From Roseitalea porphyridii (GTDB lineage Bacteria > Pseudomonadota > Alphaproteobacteria > Rhizobiales > Rhizobiaceae), in the NCBI RefSeq assembly GCF_004331955.1, contig NZ_CP036532.1, positions 2,976,001-3,040,000 of the forward strand: a stretch of DNA of 64,000 nt, written 5' to 3'. The notes under the pieces are model-generated. The model saw only the letters and a list, made by a program, of their open reading frames with translations, had not been told where the DNA came from and made no database searches. Position 1 is the first letter of the stretch. Each line of letters opens with the position of its first letter. Made by a program: the position numbers and the translations under genes. Below, piece after piece: positions 1 through 9,515 of the stretch.

Positions 1-563
1 AACGCGTCGGCCCGCCCGCCGCGTCCGATACGCAGACGACGACCGGCACCCAGCCCCGCGATCTGGGCTCGCTGCGCGTCGACGAGCAGGGCAACGTGCT
101 GGGCGCGGACATCGACTTCTCCGAACAGGGCATCAACGCGGCGATCAGCAACGATCCGACCAATGCGATCAGCGGCGAGATCGACCCCGAGGCGCTCTAC
201 CGGATCGGCTACGAGCACGTGCTCGACGGCGACTATGCCGTCGCCGAGCAGGTCTTCGAGCGGTTCGTCAGCCTGTATCCGGACGATCAACTCGCCCCCG
301 ACGCCCGCTTCTGGCTGGGCGAGAGCGTTCTGGCCCAGGGCCGGTTTGAGGATGCCGCGGAGATCTTCATCGATACGCGCGCGCGTCATCCTCAAGCCGG
401 CAAGGCGGCCGAGACCATGCTCAAGATCGGCACCATCATGGCCGCGCTCGGCGACCGCAACATCGCCTGCGTGACCTTCGAGGACGCGCTTCGGACCCAT
501 CCGGAGATGGGCGCGACCGTGCGCCAGAAGATCGAGGCCGAACGCGCCAAGGCGCAATGCTGA
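1..563 (+). CDS. cpoB: Tol-Pal system protein CpoB/YbgF, C-terminal part
   Basis: Partial gene; the frame is open to the left edge of the window, so the start is missing. The visible part has a polar linker, then tetratricopeptide repeats of the YbgF type (ALYRIGYEHVLDGDYAVAEQ, then FWLGESVLAQGRFEDAAEIF). In the family these TPRs bind TolA in the periplasm and coordinate septal peptidoglycan synthesis with outer-membrane constriction. The stop overlaps the tilS start by 7 bases (ATGCTGA), so the two genes are translationally coupled. cpoB followed by tilS and ftsH is the usual order after tolQRAB-pal in this lineage. Confidence 0.9.
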   Translation, partial: RVGPPAASDTQTTTGTQPRDLGSLRVDEQGNVLGADIDFSEQGINAAISNDPTNAISGEIDPEALYRIGYEHVLDGDYAVAEQVFERFVSLYPDDQLAPDARFWLGESVLAQGRFEDAAEIFIDTRARHPQAGKAAETMLKIGTIMAALGDRNIACVTFEDALRTHPEMGATVRQKIEAERAKAQC

Positions 564-1702
564 CGACGGCTCCGGCGCTGGCGGACGAAACCGGCGTCGA
601 CCGTGCCGTTCACGATGCGCTCGGCCGGATCGCCTTCGCGCCGCGCCGGCCGGTGATCGTGGCCCTTTCCGGCGGCGGCGATTCGACCGCGCTTGTGCAC
701 ATCACCCATGCCTTCGTGCGGTCCTCGCGCGCCGATGTGCCGCTGATCGCGGCCACCGTCGATCACGGATTGCGGCCCGAAAGCGCAGACGAAGCGCGCG
801 CCGTCGCCCGAAGCTGCGCCGATTTCGGCGTTCGCCATGTCACCGAGCGATGGGCCGATCGCCCCGCCACCGGCCTGCAGCAGGCCGCCCGCCTTGCGCG
901 CTACCGCCTTCTGACCGACCTCGCCCGGTGCGAGGGCGCGTCGATCGTCCTGACCGGCCACACCGCCGACGACCAGGCCGAGACCCTCGCGATGCGCAGG
1001 GCCCGTGCCACGGACGGTCCGGGGCTCGCCGGCATCGATGAAGCGACGCTGAGCGAGCGCGCGGTCTGGTTCGCACGGCCGCTGCTGGAAACGCAGCGCA
1101 CCGATCTGCGCGCCTGGCTTTCGGCGCGCAGCATCGGCTGGCTCGACGATCCCTCCAACCGGGACCCTTCCTTCGAGCGCGTCCGCGTCCGCGCCGCGCT
1201 GAAGCCCGCCGACCGCGCCGCGCTGAACGCCGAAGCTTCGCGACGGGCCGAACGGCGTCGCGCCCTCGCCCGGGCCGGCGCGGCCTGCCTTAACGACCGC
1301 CTGGTCTGGCGCATGGATGACGGCGCGCTCACGGTCGACCCGGCCGGCATCGCCGCGCACGGCACCGATGCGCGCATCGCCGCGATGGCCGCCGCGCTCG
1401 CTTGGACGGGCCGGCTCGAACACCAGCCGCCGACCGGCCACGCCGAACGGGCGCTCGCCTTCTGCGCCGAGGCGGAGAGCGGCGCCGCGCTCACCATCGC
1501 CGGCTGCCTGATGCGCAAGAGGGACAGGCTCGTCCGGCTCGTGCCGGAAGCCCGGAACCGCCGTTCAGCGGCGATGCGCGGCTTCGACCGGCTGTTGCCG
1601 GCGGCCGACTGGCCGCTTGCCGCGGCCCTTGCCCGACTGCATGGCGCGGCGCTCTATCCGCCCCCGCCATTCACCAACCTGCAAACAATTGCCGCACATT
1701 AG
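557..1702 (+). CDS. tilS: tRNA(Ile)-lysidine synthetase TilS
   Basis: 381 residues. It charges cytidine 34 of tRNA-Ile(CAU) with lysine using ATP, changing both codon reading and charging identity. The N-terminal PP-loop ATPase motif SGGGDSTAL lies near residues 38-46, followed by the family segments DHGLRPES and LTGHTADDQAET. The protein is shorter than the E. coli enzyme (about 430 residues) and appears to lack most of the C-terminal TilS domain, which is common in alphaproteobacteria. It overlaps the end of cpoB and lies upstream of ftsH on the same strand. Confidence 0.93.
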   Translation: MLTTAPALADETGVDRAVHDALGRIAFAPRRPVIVALSGGGDSTALVHITHAFVRSSRADVPLIAATVDHGLRPESADEARAVARSCADFGVRHVTERWADRPATGLQQAARLARYRLLTDLARCEGASIVLTGHTADDQAETLAMRRARATDGPGLAGIDEATLSERAVWFARPLLETQRTDLRAWLSARSIGWLDDPSNRDPSFERVRVRAALKPADRAALNAEASRRAERRRALARAGAACLNDRLVWRMDDGALTVDPAGIAAHGTDARIAAMAAALAWTGRLEHQPPTGHAERALAFCAEAESGAALTIAGCLMRKRDRLVRLVPEARNRRSAAMRGFDRLLPAADWPLAAALARLHGAALYPPPPFTNLQTIAAH

Positions 1703-1724
1703 TCGCAGCCTGCCCGCTGCGACT
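1701..1724 (+). other. Perfect 9-bp stem-loop between tilS and ftsH
   Basis: AGTCGCAGC and GCTGCGACT flank a six-base loop (CTGCCC), beginning at the tilS stop codon. No T-run follows, so it is not an intrinsic terminator. It could protect or process an mRNA end, or be a protein-binding dyad. Confidence 0.5.
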
Positions 1725-1750
1725 TGGCAAGACGGACATCGAAACCTATC
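1723..1750 (+). promoter_or_regulatory. Possible RpoH-type promoter for ftsH
   Basis: CTTGGC at 1723-1728 and CCTATC at 1745-1750 are 16 bases apart, about 50 bases before the ftsH start. This resembles the alphaproteobacterial heat-shock promoter (CTTGAA/C, then CCTATAT), and ftsH is heat-shock controlled in many bacteria. The match is imperfect and inferred by eye. Confidence 0.35.
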
Positions 1751-1798
1751 TTGCCGACAGGTCAAGACACGCGCCGCGCGCGCCGCAGGGATGCATAC

Positions 1799-3745
1799 AT
1801 GAACCCCAACTATCGAAATTTCGCGCTGTGGGCGATCATCGCCCTCATGCTGGTCGCCCTGTTCAACATGTTCCAGGCGCCCAGCGAGGGCACCGCCTCG
1901 CGCGACATCTCCTACACCCAGTTCCTGCAGGACGTCTCGAACGGACGCGTGCAGTCGGTGACCATCCAGGGCGAGCAGATCGTCGGCACCTATTCGGACA
2001 CCGGCGCGACCTTCCAGACCTTCTCGCCGGGCGATCCCGACCTGGTCGCGCGGCTCGAGGACCGTGGCGTCGAAATCCGCGCGCGGCCTGAAACGGATGG
2101 CTCGAACTCCTTCATGGCGGTGCTTCTGTCCTGGCTGCCCATGATCATCATTCTGGGCGTGTGGATCTTCTTCATGCGCCAGATGCAAGGCGGCGGCAGT
2201 CGGGCGATGGGCTTCGGCAAGTCCAAGGCCAAGCTTCTGACCGAGGCGCACGGGCGCGTCACCTTCAACGACGTCGCCGGCGTCGACGAGGCCAAGCAGG
2301 ACCTCGAGGAGATCGTCGAATTCCTGCGCGATCCGCAGAAGTTCCAGCGCCTGGGCGGCAAGATCCCGCGCGGCGTGCTGCTCGTCGGCCCGCCCGGCAC
2401 CGGCAAGACGCTGCTCGCCCGCTCGGTCGCCGGCGAGGCGAACGTGCCCTTCTTCACCATCTCCGGCTCGGATTTCGTCGAAATGTTCGTGGGCGTCGGC
2501 GCCAGCCGTGTCCGCGACATGTTCGAGCAGGCCAAGAAGAATTCGCCCTGCATCATCTTCATCGACGAGATCGACGCGGTCGGCCGTCATCGCGGCGCCG
2601 GTCTCGGCGGCGGCAACGACGAGCGCGAGCAGACCCTCAACCAGCTTCTGGTGGAGATGGACGGCTTCGAGGCCAACGAATCGATCATCCTGATCGCGGC
2701 CACCAACCGGCCCGACGTGCTCGACCCGGCGCTGCTGCGTCCCGGCCGCTTCGACCGGCAGGTCGTCGTGCCCAACCCCGACATCATCGGCCGCGAGAAG
2801 ATCCTGAAGGTGCATACGCGCAACGTGCCGCTGGCGCCGAACGTCGATCTGAAGGTGATCGCCCGCGGCACGCCCGGCTTCTCCGGCGCCGACCTGTCCA
2901 ACCTCGTCAACGAGGCCGCACTGATGGCCGCGCGCCGCAACAAGCGGCTGGTCACCATGCTCGAGTTCGAGGACGCCAAGGACAAGGTGATGATGGGCGC
3001 CGAGCGCCGCTCGAGCGCGATGACCGAGGAAGAAAAGACGCTGACCGCCTATCACGAGGCCGGCCACGCGATCCTCGCCCTCAACGTGCCCTCGTCCGAC
3101 CCGGTGCACAAGGCGACGATCATTCCGCGCGGTCGCGCGCTCGGCATGGTCATGCAGCTTCCCGAGGGCGACAAGTACTCGATGAGCTATAAGTACATGA
3201 TCTCGCGGCTGGCGATCATGATGGGCGGCCGCGCCGCCGAGCAGATCAAGTTCGGCAAGGAGAACATCACCTCGGGCGCCGCCTCCGACATCGAGCAGGC
3301 CACCAAGCTGGCCCGCGCCATGGTCACGCAATGGGGCTTTTCGGACGAGCTGGGCCAGGTCGCCTATGGCGAGAACCAGCAGGAAGTGTTCCTGGGCCAT
3401 TCGGTCGCCCAGCAGCAGAACATGTCCGAGGCGACCGCCGAGACGATCGACGCCGAGGTGCGCAAGCTGATCGACGAGGCCTACAGGACGGCGATGAACA
3501 TCCTCACCGAGAAGAAGGAGGACTGGATCACGCTCGCCGAGGGTCTGCTCGAATACGAGACGCTGTCGGGAGACGAGATCAAGGAACTGCTCGCCGGCAA
3601 GAAGCCCTCGCGCGACATGGGCGACGATACGCCGCCCACGCGCGGTTCGGCCGTGCCCAAGACCGGCGCCGCCAAGAAGCCCTCCAAGGGCAAGAAGGGT
3701 GGCGGAGAACCGGACTCCGGCGGCATGGAGCCGCAGACGCCCTGA
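1799..3745 (+). CDS. ftsH: ATP-dependent zinc metalloprotease FtsH
   Basis: 648 residues. Membrane-bound AAA+ protease that degrades misfolded membrane proteins and regulators. The first helix is at residues 5-25 ([15 protein letters not shown]) and the second near 105-125, flanking a periplasmic domain. Walker A GPPGTGKT is near 197-204, Walker B is FIDEID, and the zinc-protease motif HEAGH is near 419-423. The polar, Lys/Gly-rich tail is typical. The ATG at 1799 is chosen because homologues begin MNPNxRNFALW and a GCAGGGA sequence precedes it; the frame is open further upstream but that part is arginine-rich and non-conserved. A strong terminator follows the gene. Confidence 0.97.
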   Translation: MNPNYRNFALWAIIALMLVALFNMFQAPSEGTASRDISYTQFLQDVSNGRVQSVTIQGEQIVGTYSDTGATFQTFSPGDPDLVARLEDRGVEIRARPETDGSNSFMAVLLSWLPMIIILGVWIFFMRQMQGGGSRAMGFGKSKAKLLTEAHGRVTFNDVAGVDEAKQDLEEIVEFLRDPQKFQRLGGKIPRGVLLVGPPGTGKTLLARSVAGEANVPFFTISGSDFVEMFVGVGASRVRDMFEQAKKNSPCIIFIDEIDAVGRHRGAGLGGGNDEREQTLNQLLVEMDGFEANESIILIAATNRPDVLDPALLRPGRFDRQVVVPNPDIIGREKILKVHTRNVPLAPNVDLKVIARGTPGFSGADLSNLVNEAALMAARRNKRLVTMLEFEDAKDKVMMGAERRSSAMTEEEKTLTAYHEAGHAILALNVPSSDPVHKATIIPRGRALGMVMQLPEGDKYSMSYKYMISRLAIMMGGRAAEQIKFGKENITSGAASDIEQATKLARAMVTQWGFSDELGQVAYGENQQEVFLGHSVAQQQNMSEATAETIDAEVRKLIDEAYRTAMNILTEKKEDWITLAEGLLEYETLSGDEIKELLAGKKPSRDMGDDTPPTRGSAVPKTGAAKKPSKGKKGGGEPDSGGMEPQTP

Positions 3746-3759
3746 CCATTTACGCAGAA

Positions 3760-3784
3760 CCCCGCCTTCGAAGGCGGGGTTTTT
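3760..3784 (+). terminator. Intrinsic terminator after ftsH
   Basis: A perfect palindrome (CCCCGCCTTC / GAAGGCGGGG) at 3760-3779 is followed directly by TTTTT. It lies 15 bases after the ftsH stop. Confidence 0.92.
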
Positions 3785-3837
3785 GGTTGCCTGCCTCGAG
3801 CTCAGCGAACCCGCTTGCTGGTTCCTCGTGACAAATG

Positions 3838-3859
3838 AAAACCCCGGCCGGAGCCGGGG
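3838..3859 (-). terminator. Intrinsic terminator after rpmE
   Basis: Read on the minus strand, CCCCGGC and GCCGGGG pair around a TCCG loop, followed by TTTT. It is placed about 50 bases downstream of the rpmE stop. Confidence 0.85.
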
Positions 3860-3908
3860 TTTCGCGCGATCGGCAATGCAGAGGGTGCCGGTCGATCCGA
3901 AGGTCGGA

Positions 3909-4130
3909 TCAGAGGCCGAGGCCCTCGTAACGCTTCTGGAACCGCGACACGCGGCCGCCACGGTCGAGCAGGCCCTGCTGACCGCCGGTCCAGGCCGGGT
4001 GCGAATTGGGGTCGATGTCAAGGCGCAACGTGTCGCCTTCCGAACCCCAGGTCGACCGTGTCATATATTCGGTGCCGTCGGTCATGACGACCTTGATCAT
4101 GTGGTAGTCGGGATGGATGTCGGCTTTCAT
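3909..4130 (-). CDS. rpmE: 50S ribosomal protein L31
   Basis: 73 residues starting [10 protein letters not shown], the usual L31 N-terminus. An in-frame GTG two codons upstream is less likely. The CxxC zinc-binding cysteines of the C+ form are absent, so this is a zinc-independent L31. It is monocistronic, convergent with ftsH and divergent from the ABC exporter, with its own terminator. Confidence 0.95.
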   Translation of the reverse strand: MKADIHPDYHMIKVVMTDGTEYMTRSTWGSEGDTLRLDIDPNSHPAWTGGQQGLLDRGGRVSRFQKRYEGLGL

Positions 4131-4325
4131 CGTCACTGTCCGTCAAAAGTAGGGTGGCGCCGTTGATCGGTCATCATTTACGCCAGATTGCAATGGAAAA
4201 GCCGTGCGCGCCCGGCCCACGGCTTCAAAAAGCTTGGTCCGGCCTATACATCAGCAAGGCACGGTAGACAAGAGCGACAGCGGGCCGAACCACGGGCCCG
4301 GAACCGCCACACCATCGGGGTCTTC

Positions 4326-6158
4326 ATGAGTTCTGCAACGTCCAGCCAGCCCGTCATGAACAGCGTGCCCGAGCGCGATCGCAGCGACGGCGAGGACGCC
4401 CGCCGGCGGTCGCTGCAGCCGCTGGCACGGCTGGTGCCCTATGTGCTGCGCTACAAGGGCCTGCTCGCCGGCGCCGCCTTCTTCCTGCTGCTCGCCGCCG
4501 CCACCACGCTGACCCTGCCGACCGCCGTGCGCCGGGTGATCGACCACGGTTTTTCCGGCAACGATGCGGGCCTGATCAACCAGTATTTCTCGATGCTGCT
4601 GATCATCGCGCTGATGCTCGCGGTGGCGAGCGCGCTGCGCTACTATTTCGTCATCATCCTGGGCGAGCGCGTGGTCACCGACGTCCGCCGCGATGTCTTC
4701 GCCCATGTGATGACGCTGTCGCCGGCCTTCTACGACACCGCCCAGTCGGGCGAGATCGTCTCGCGGCTGACCGCCGACGCGACCCAGGTGAAATCGGCCG
4801 TCGGCGCGACGGCATCGCTCGCCCTGCGCAACCTGATCCTCGGGATCGGCGCGGTCACCATGATGATCGTCACCAGCCCGCAACTGTCGGCGCTGGTGGT
4901 CGGCGCGATCCCGCTGATCGTCCTGCCGATCATCCTGTTCGGCCGCCGCGTGCGCAAGCGCTCGCGCGCCGCCCAGGACACGCTCGCCGAAGCGTCGGCC
5001 TATGCCTCCGAGGCGATCGGCGCGGTGCGCAGCTTCCAGAACTTCACGTCCGAGCGCATCGCCGGGCTGTTCTATGGCGGTGCGGTCGACCGGGCGTTCG
5101 GCGCAGCGCGCATGGCCGTGCGCGCCCGCGCCGGCCTGACCGCGTTCGCGATCTTCCTGATCTTCGCCTCGATCGTTTCGGTGCTGTGGATCGGCGCCCA
5201 GGCCGTGCTCGCCGGCACGATGACGCCCGGCACGCTCGGCCAGTTCCTGCTCTACGCCATGTTCGCCGCCGGCGCGCTGGGTCAGTTGTCGGAGGTCTGG
5301 GGCGAGGTGCAGCAGGCGGCCGGCGCCGCTGAACGGCTGTCCGAACTGCTCGCCGAGGAACCGCTGATCGCAACACCGAAGGACCCGTTGCCGCTGCCTT
5401 CGCCGCCGCTCGGCACGGTCGGTTTCGACGAGGTGACCTTCGCCTATCCGACCCGGCCGGACGACAGCGCCGCGCACGATCTGACCTTTGCCGTCGAGCC
5501 CGGCGAGACGGTCGCCATCGTCGGCCCGTCCGGCGCCGGCAAGTCGACCATCTTCGCGCTGCTGATGCGCCAGTACGACCCGCAGGCGGGCATCGTCCGC
5601 ATCGACAGCGTCGATCTCAGGCGCGCCGATTTGATCGAGGCGCGCCGGCGCATGGCGATCGTCCCGCAGGACGTGACGATCCTGTCGGGCACGGTCGCCG
5701 ACAACATCGCCTTCGGCAAGCCCGACGCCTCCCATGACGAGATCGTCGCGGCGGCGAAGGCGGCCCAGGCGCACGGCTTCATCGAGGAACTGCCGCTCGG
5801 CTACGACACCCAGGTCGGCGAGCGCGGCGTGACGCTTTCGGGCGGTCAGCGCCAGCGCGTCGCGATCGCCCGCGCGATCCTGCGCGACGCGCCGATCCTG
5901 CTGCTCGACGAGGCGACCTCGGCGCTCGACGCCGAAAGCGAGACGCTCGTCCAGAAGGCGCTCGAAACGCTGATGGAAGGGCGCACGACGCTGGTCATCG
6001 CCCACCGCCTCGCGACCATCCGGAAGGCCGATCGCATCCTCGTCATGGATCGCGGACGCATCGTCGAGGAAGGCACCCATCAGAGCCTTTCGGCCAAGAA
6101 GAACGGGGTCTATGCGCGCCTTGCCGCCCTGCAGTTCGGGGCGGGACAGGCGGCGTGA
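4326..6158 (+). CDS. ABC exporter, permease fused to ATPase (MsbA-like)
   Basis: 610 residues, a half-transporter expected to work as a homodimer. An approximately 40-residue polar N-terminus precedes a six-helix ABC exporter membrane domain (about 45-330). The nucleotide-binding domain has Walker A GPSGAGKS (about 400-407), signature LSGGQ (about 504-508) and Walker B ILLLDEAT (about 524-531). The family exports lipids, lipid A precursors or drugs; the substrate cannot be told from sequence. The ATG at 4326 was chosen over an upstream in-frame ATG because the upstream stretch looks like untranslated leader. Confidence 0.9.
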   Translation: MSSATSSQPVMNSVPERDRSDGEDARRRSLQPLARLVPYVLRYKGLLAGAAFFLLLAAATTLTLPTAVRRVIDHGFSGNDAGLINQYFSMLLIIALMLAVASALRYYFVIILGERVVTDVRRDVFAHVMTLSPAFYDTAQSGEIVSRLTADATQVKSAVGATASLALRNLILGIGAVTMMIVTSPQLSALVVGAIPLIVLPIILFGRRVRKRSRAAQDTLAEASAYASEAIGAVRSFQNFTSERIAGLFYGGAVDRAFGAARMAVRARAGLTAFAIFLIFASIVSVLWIGAQAVLAGTMTPGTLGQFLLYAMFAAGALGQLSEVWGEVQQAAGAAERLSELLAEEPLIATPKDPLPLPSPPLGTVGFDEVTFAYPTRPDDSAAHDLTFAVEPGETVAIVGPSGAGKSTIFALLMRQYDPQAGIVRIDSVDLRRADLIEARRRMAIVPQDVTILSGTVADNIAFGKPDASHDEIVAAAKAAQAHGFIEELPLGYDTQVGERGVTLSGGQRQRVAIARAILRDAPILLLDEATSALDAESETLVQKALETLMEGRTTLVIAHRLATIRKADRILVMDRGRIVEEGTHQSLSAKKNGVYARLAALQFGAGQAA

Positions 6159-6204
6159 GGCAGCGGCCATAGGGCCGGCTTTCGCGGCGAACGTCTGACA
6201 GAGT

Positions 6205-6272
6205 GTGTGCATCAAACGATTTTCTGATGCACACATTGACGCGTGTGCAGCAAAATAATATTTGATGCACAC
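6205..6272 (+). promoter_or_regulatory. Two tandem dyad repeats overlapping a promoter (likely operator)
   Basis: Dyad 1 (6205-6234) has arms GTGTGCATCA and TGATGCACAC. Dyad 2 (6243-6272) has arms GTGTGCAGCAAA and TTTGATGCACAC with one mismatch. Equivalent half-sites of the two dyads are exactly 38 bases apart. A possible promoter lies across them: TTGACG at 6236-6241 and TATTTG at 6259-6264, 17 bases apart. Four half-sites around a promoter suggest cooperative repressor binding. No regulator gene is adjacent, so the binder is unknown. Confidence 0.65.
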
Positions 6273-6292
6273 AATCGGGAGCTTGAAATGCC

Positions 6293-7312
6293 ATGAACAT
6301 CGTCGCGCACAGCCGTCCGGCCGTCGTGGCCTATCAGGACCTGCTTCGCCTGCATCTGGACGAGCGTGCGGCAAACATCGTCGGCGCGATCGAAGAACGG
6401 CATCGCAATGGCCGCAAATATCTGTACGAGCGCTTCCGGATCGGAACCGAGATGGTCAGCCGCTATCTCGGCGAGGACAGGCCCGAACTGCGTGCCCGCC
6501 TCGAGAAGGCGCAGGCGCTGAAGGCCGACGCCGAGGGACGCCGGAAACAGATGGCCCGACTGGCGCGCACGCTGCGTGCCGAAGGGTTCATCGCCGCAGA
6601 CCGGCAGACCGGATCGATCCTGCTCGCCTTCGCGCGGGCCGGCATGTTCCGGCTGGGCGGCACGCTGGTCGGCACTGCCGCCTATGGTGTCTACCAGGGC
6701 GAACTCGGGGTCCGCATGGATTTCGAGGAACTGGCGCAGACCGACGACATCGATGTGGCCAGCTTCCAGCGTCTTTCGGTCGCGCTCGACGACATCGTCG
6801 ACGCCAAGCCAGGCGACATCCTCGGGACGCTGAAATTCGACCCGGCGCCGGATATCGACAACAGGCAGATCTGGAGATGGCGACAGAGCAATTCACAGAC
6901 GCTGGTCGAATTCCTGACGCCCGCCTTCGGCGACGAGACCTTCAGGCCGCTGCCGGCGCTGGGCGTCAGCGCGCAGGCGCTCAACTATCTGAACTATCTG
7001 ATTGCCGATCCGATCAACGCGATCGTCCTTTACCGTTCGGGCGTGCTCGTTCAGGTGCCCCGGCCTGAAAGGTTCGCAATCCACAAGCTGATCGTTGCCG
7101 ACCGGCGCCGTGGCGGAGCCGACCGGCTGAAGTCGCGCAAGGACCGGGCCCAAGCGGCCTTCCTCATTGCGGTCCTATCCGAAGACCGGCCCGACGAACT
7201 GGCCGAGGCCTATGAGGACGCCCTGTCCCGTGGTCCACGCTGGCGCGAACGGATCGCCGCCAGCCTGAAACGACTTCCCGAAACGGCCGGCAGGCTCAAG
7301 GCCCTGACCTGA
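6293..7312 (+). CDS. GSU2403-family nucleotidyltransferase-fold protein
   Basis: 339 residues. It resembles the GSU2403/NTP_transf_8 family: a helical N-terminal region, then a minimal nucleotidyltransferase core. The core has a GTAAYGVYQGELG loop and a DxD-type metal site TDDIDVA at residues 150-156. The C-terminal half is mostly helical. The biochemical role of this family is not established; related folds act in RNA modification and in abortive-infection toxins. It stands alone behind the double dyad operator, with a GGGAG ribosome site 11 bases before the ATG. It is convergent with the OmpA-like gene, 15 bases away. Confidence 0.75.
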   Translation: MNIVAHSRPAVVAYQDLLRLHLDERAANIVGAIEERHRNGRKYLYERFRIGTEMVSRYLGEDRPELRARLEKAQALKADAEGRRKQMARLARTLRAEGFIAADRQTGSILLAFARAGMFRLGGTLVGTAAYGVYQGELGVRMDFEELAQTDDIDVASFQRLSVALDDIVDAKPGDILGTLKFDPAPDIDNRQIWRWRQSNSQTLVEFLTPAFGDETFRPLPALGVSAQALNYLNYLIADPINAIVLYRSGVLVQVPRPERFAIHKLIVADRRRGGADRLKSRKDRAQAAFLIAVLSEDRPDELAEAYEDALSRGPRWRERIAASLKRLPETAGRLKALT

Positions 7313-7327
7313 TGACAGGCGGGCCGC

Positions 7328-8359
7328 CTATCGCTCGGTCAGCTTCAGTTCGATCCGGCGGTTTCGGGCCCGGGCCTCGTCGTCCGTGTTCGGCTCGAGC
7401 GGCTGGAACTCGCCGAAGCCGGCGGCGACCAGCCGGTTGGGCGGCACGCCCTCCTCGATCAGGAACTTGACCACCGAGGTCGCCCGCGCGCTGGACAGTT
7501 CCCAGTTGTCGGCGAACCGCCGGCCCGACGAGATCGGCACATCGTCGGTGTGGCCGTCGACACGCAGCACCCACGAGATCTCCTCGGGGATCTCCTGTTC
7601 GAGATCGATCAGCGCGTCGGCAAGCTTGGCGAGTTCTTCCTCGCCCGCCTCGTTGATTTCCACCTGACCCGACGAGAACAGCACTTCGGACTGGAACACG
7701 AACCGGTCGCCGACGATGCGGATGTTCTCGCGGTCCGAAAGGATGTCGCGCAGCCGGCCGAAGAAGTCCGACCGGTACCGGTTGAGCTCCTGCACCCGCT
7801 GCGCCAGCGCCACGTTCAGACGACGGCCGAGATCGGCGATCTTCGCCTGCGCCTCGGCGTCGCGATCCTCGGACACTTCGAGCGCGCCCTCCAGCGCGGC
7901 GATCTGGCTGCGCAGCGCCGCGATCTGCTGGTTGAGCAGTTCGACCTGGCTGAGGGCACGCTGGCTGGCGACACGCTCTTCCTCCAACTCACCCGTCAAC
8001 TCGCCGATCCGCTCGCGCGCCGCCTCGCCCGCCCCGGCGCCCGCGTCGAGGAGCTGTTGCAGCCGCGACCGCTCGTCCTCGGCCTCGGCCAGCGAGGCGC
8101 GCAGGCCGAGCAGCTGGTCCTCGGCGTCCTGCCGGTCGGACCGTTCCAGCGCCAGAAGCTGGGTCAGTTCGTTGATCTGCGCGTTGAGCCGGTTGAGCAC
8201 CTGGTCCTGGCCGGAAATCTCGCGGCTGAGCAGGAACTGCGCCAGCACGAACACCGACAGAAGGAACATGATCGCCAGCAGCAGCGTCGACAGCGCATCG
8301 ACGAAGCCGGGCCAGTAGTCGACGCCGCCCGTGCGGCGACGGGTGCGGGCCAGCGCCAT
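7328..8359 (-). CDS. OmpA/MotB-like peptidoglycan-binding membrane protein
   Basis: 343 residues. One transmembrane helix near residues 18-42 (ALSTLLLAIMFLLSVFVLAQ) is followed by a long coiled coil (about 50-180). A C-terminal OmpA domain has the peptidoglycan-binding pattern GHTDDVPI, LSSARATSVVKFLIEEG and ARNRRIEL. The arrangement is that of MotB or TolR with an extended stalk. The start is only 3 bases beyond the stop of the MotA/TolQ-like gene, so they form a two-gene operon. There are no flagellar genes nearby. The likely role is a proton-driven envelope motor or anchor; the specific function is unknown. Confidence 0.85.
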   Translation of the reverse strand: MALARTRRRTGGVDYWPGFVDALSTLLLAIMFLLSVFVLAQFLLSREISGQDQVLNRLNAQINELTQLLALERSDRQDAEDQLLGLRASLAEAEDERSRLQQLLDAGAGAGEAARERIGELTGELEEERVASQRALSQVELLNQQIAALRSQIAALEGALEVSEDRDAEAQAKIADLGRRLNVALAQRVQELNRYRSDFFGRLRDILSDRENIRIVGDRFVFQSEVLFSSGQVEINEAGEEELAKLADALIDLEQEIPEEISWVLRVDGHTDDVPISSGRRFADNWELSSARATSVVKFLIEEGVPPNRLVAAGFGEFQPLEPNTDDEARARNRRIELKLTER

Positions 8360-8362
8360 CGG

Positions 8363-9391
8363 TCAGCGGTCCTTTTCGAGCGTCGACAGCAGGTCGGCCA
8401 GCCGGTCGAGCGTCTCGCGGGTCGCCTTCTGGTCGCGCGCCTGCGCATCGACCCAGTCGCGCATCATCTGCTGTTCGCCGCGCATCGACTTGACCAGGCC
8501 ATGCACGCCCTCGGCGAGGTTGGCGAGCGCTTCGGCCTGGCGCGGGCTGCCGCCGCCGCTGTCCTTGATCGCGGCGATCTGGGCGGTCAGCGCGGCAAGC
8601 TGGTCGGCGTCGGACGCCGGCAGCGGAACGCCGGACTGGTCCATCTGCGTCACCGAGGACAGCCAGTTTTCCAGTTCGGTGTAGAACCGGTTCTGCGCAC
8701 GGCCGGCCTGCAGGTCCAGAAAGCCGAGAACGAGCGAGCCCGAAAGGCCGAACAGCGAGGAGGAAAAGGCCGTGCCCATGCCTTCGAGCGGCGCGCTGAG
8801 CCCGGACTTGAGCGAGTCCAGAATGTCGTTGGTGTCGCCCGTGCCCGGATCGAGCGACTGGATCGTCGTGCCGATCGAGCCGATCGTCGCCAACAGGCCC
8901 CAGAACGTGCCGAGCAGGCCGAGGAACACCAGAAGACCGATCAGATAGCGTGAGGTGTCGCGCGATTCATCGAGCCGCGTGCCGATCGAATCGAGGATCG
9001 AGCGCATCGACAGCGTCGTCAGCGCCACCGACTGCCGGCCGCTGAGCATCGCCTTCATCGGCGCCAGCAGCACCGGCTCGCGGCGCGAGGCCTTGACCGT
9101 GTCGCCGACCTTGAAGGAGTTCACCCACGACACTTCGCGGAACAGCCGCGTCACCTGCAGGAAGACCAGCACGATGCCGACCGCCAGCACGCCCAGGATC
9201 AGCCCGTTCAGGCCCGGATTGGTCATGAAGGCGGTCGAGATCTGCCGGAACAGGATGGCCGCGAGGAAGCCGACGATCACCAGGAAGATGATCATCGACA
9301 GCAGGAACACCTGCGGGTTGGAAAGCCGGTATGGATCGAAACGGCGCCGCCCCGCCTTGGCGGCGGCGTCATCTGCCGCAGGGGCATTCAT
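8363..9391 (-). CDS. MotA/TolQ/ExbB-type proton channel protein
   Basis: 342 residues from the ATG at 9391 (MNAPAADD). A hydrophobic pair near residues 25-75 (VFLLSMIIFLVIVGFLAAIL and LILGVLAVGIVLVFLQV) is followed by the family core (LIGLLVFLGLLGTFWGLLAT, then GMGTAFSSSLFGLSGSLVLG). In MotA/TolQ/ExbB this core forms the ion path with a partner helix. The OmpA-like partner is encoded immediately downstream. This non-flagellar pair is common in Rhizobiales but poorly characterised. Confidence 0.85.
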   Translation of the reverse strand: MNAPAADDAAAKAGRRRFDPYRLSNPQVFLLSMIIFLVIVGFLAAILFRQISTAFMTNPGLNGLILGVLAVGIVLVFLQVTRLFREVSWVNSFKVGDTVKASRREPVLLAPMKAMLSGRQSVALTTLSMRSILDSIGTRLDESRDTSRYLIGLLVFLGLLGTFWGLLATIGSIGTTIQSLDPGTGDTNDILDSLKSGLSAPLEGMGTAFSSSLFGLSGSLVLGFLDLQAGRAQNRFYTELENWLSSVTQMDQSGVPLPASDADQLAALTAQIAAIKDSGGGSPRQAEALANLAEGVHGLVKSMRGEQQMMRDWVDAQARDQKATRETLDRLADLLSTLEKDR

Positions 9392-9515
9392 CGCCTCAAC
9401 TCTCCCGTCAAGCCCGTTGTCGGATGGTTCGCCATCGGCGCCGATACTAACGGGAACTGTGGCCAAAATGAAAGGATGGCGAACCGTCCGGGCCACCCAT
9501 GGTTAGGCCGTCCGG

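Noticed and set aside
1565-4021. Long minus-strand open frame over ftsH
   Set aside because: Antisense shadow of ftsH and tilS; no motifs.
7328-9391. Considered as a Zorya-type defence system
   Set aside because: No ZorC/ZorD/ZorE-like helicase or nuclease genes are adjacent; the pair alone is a common chromosomal operon.
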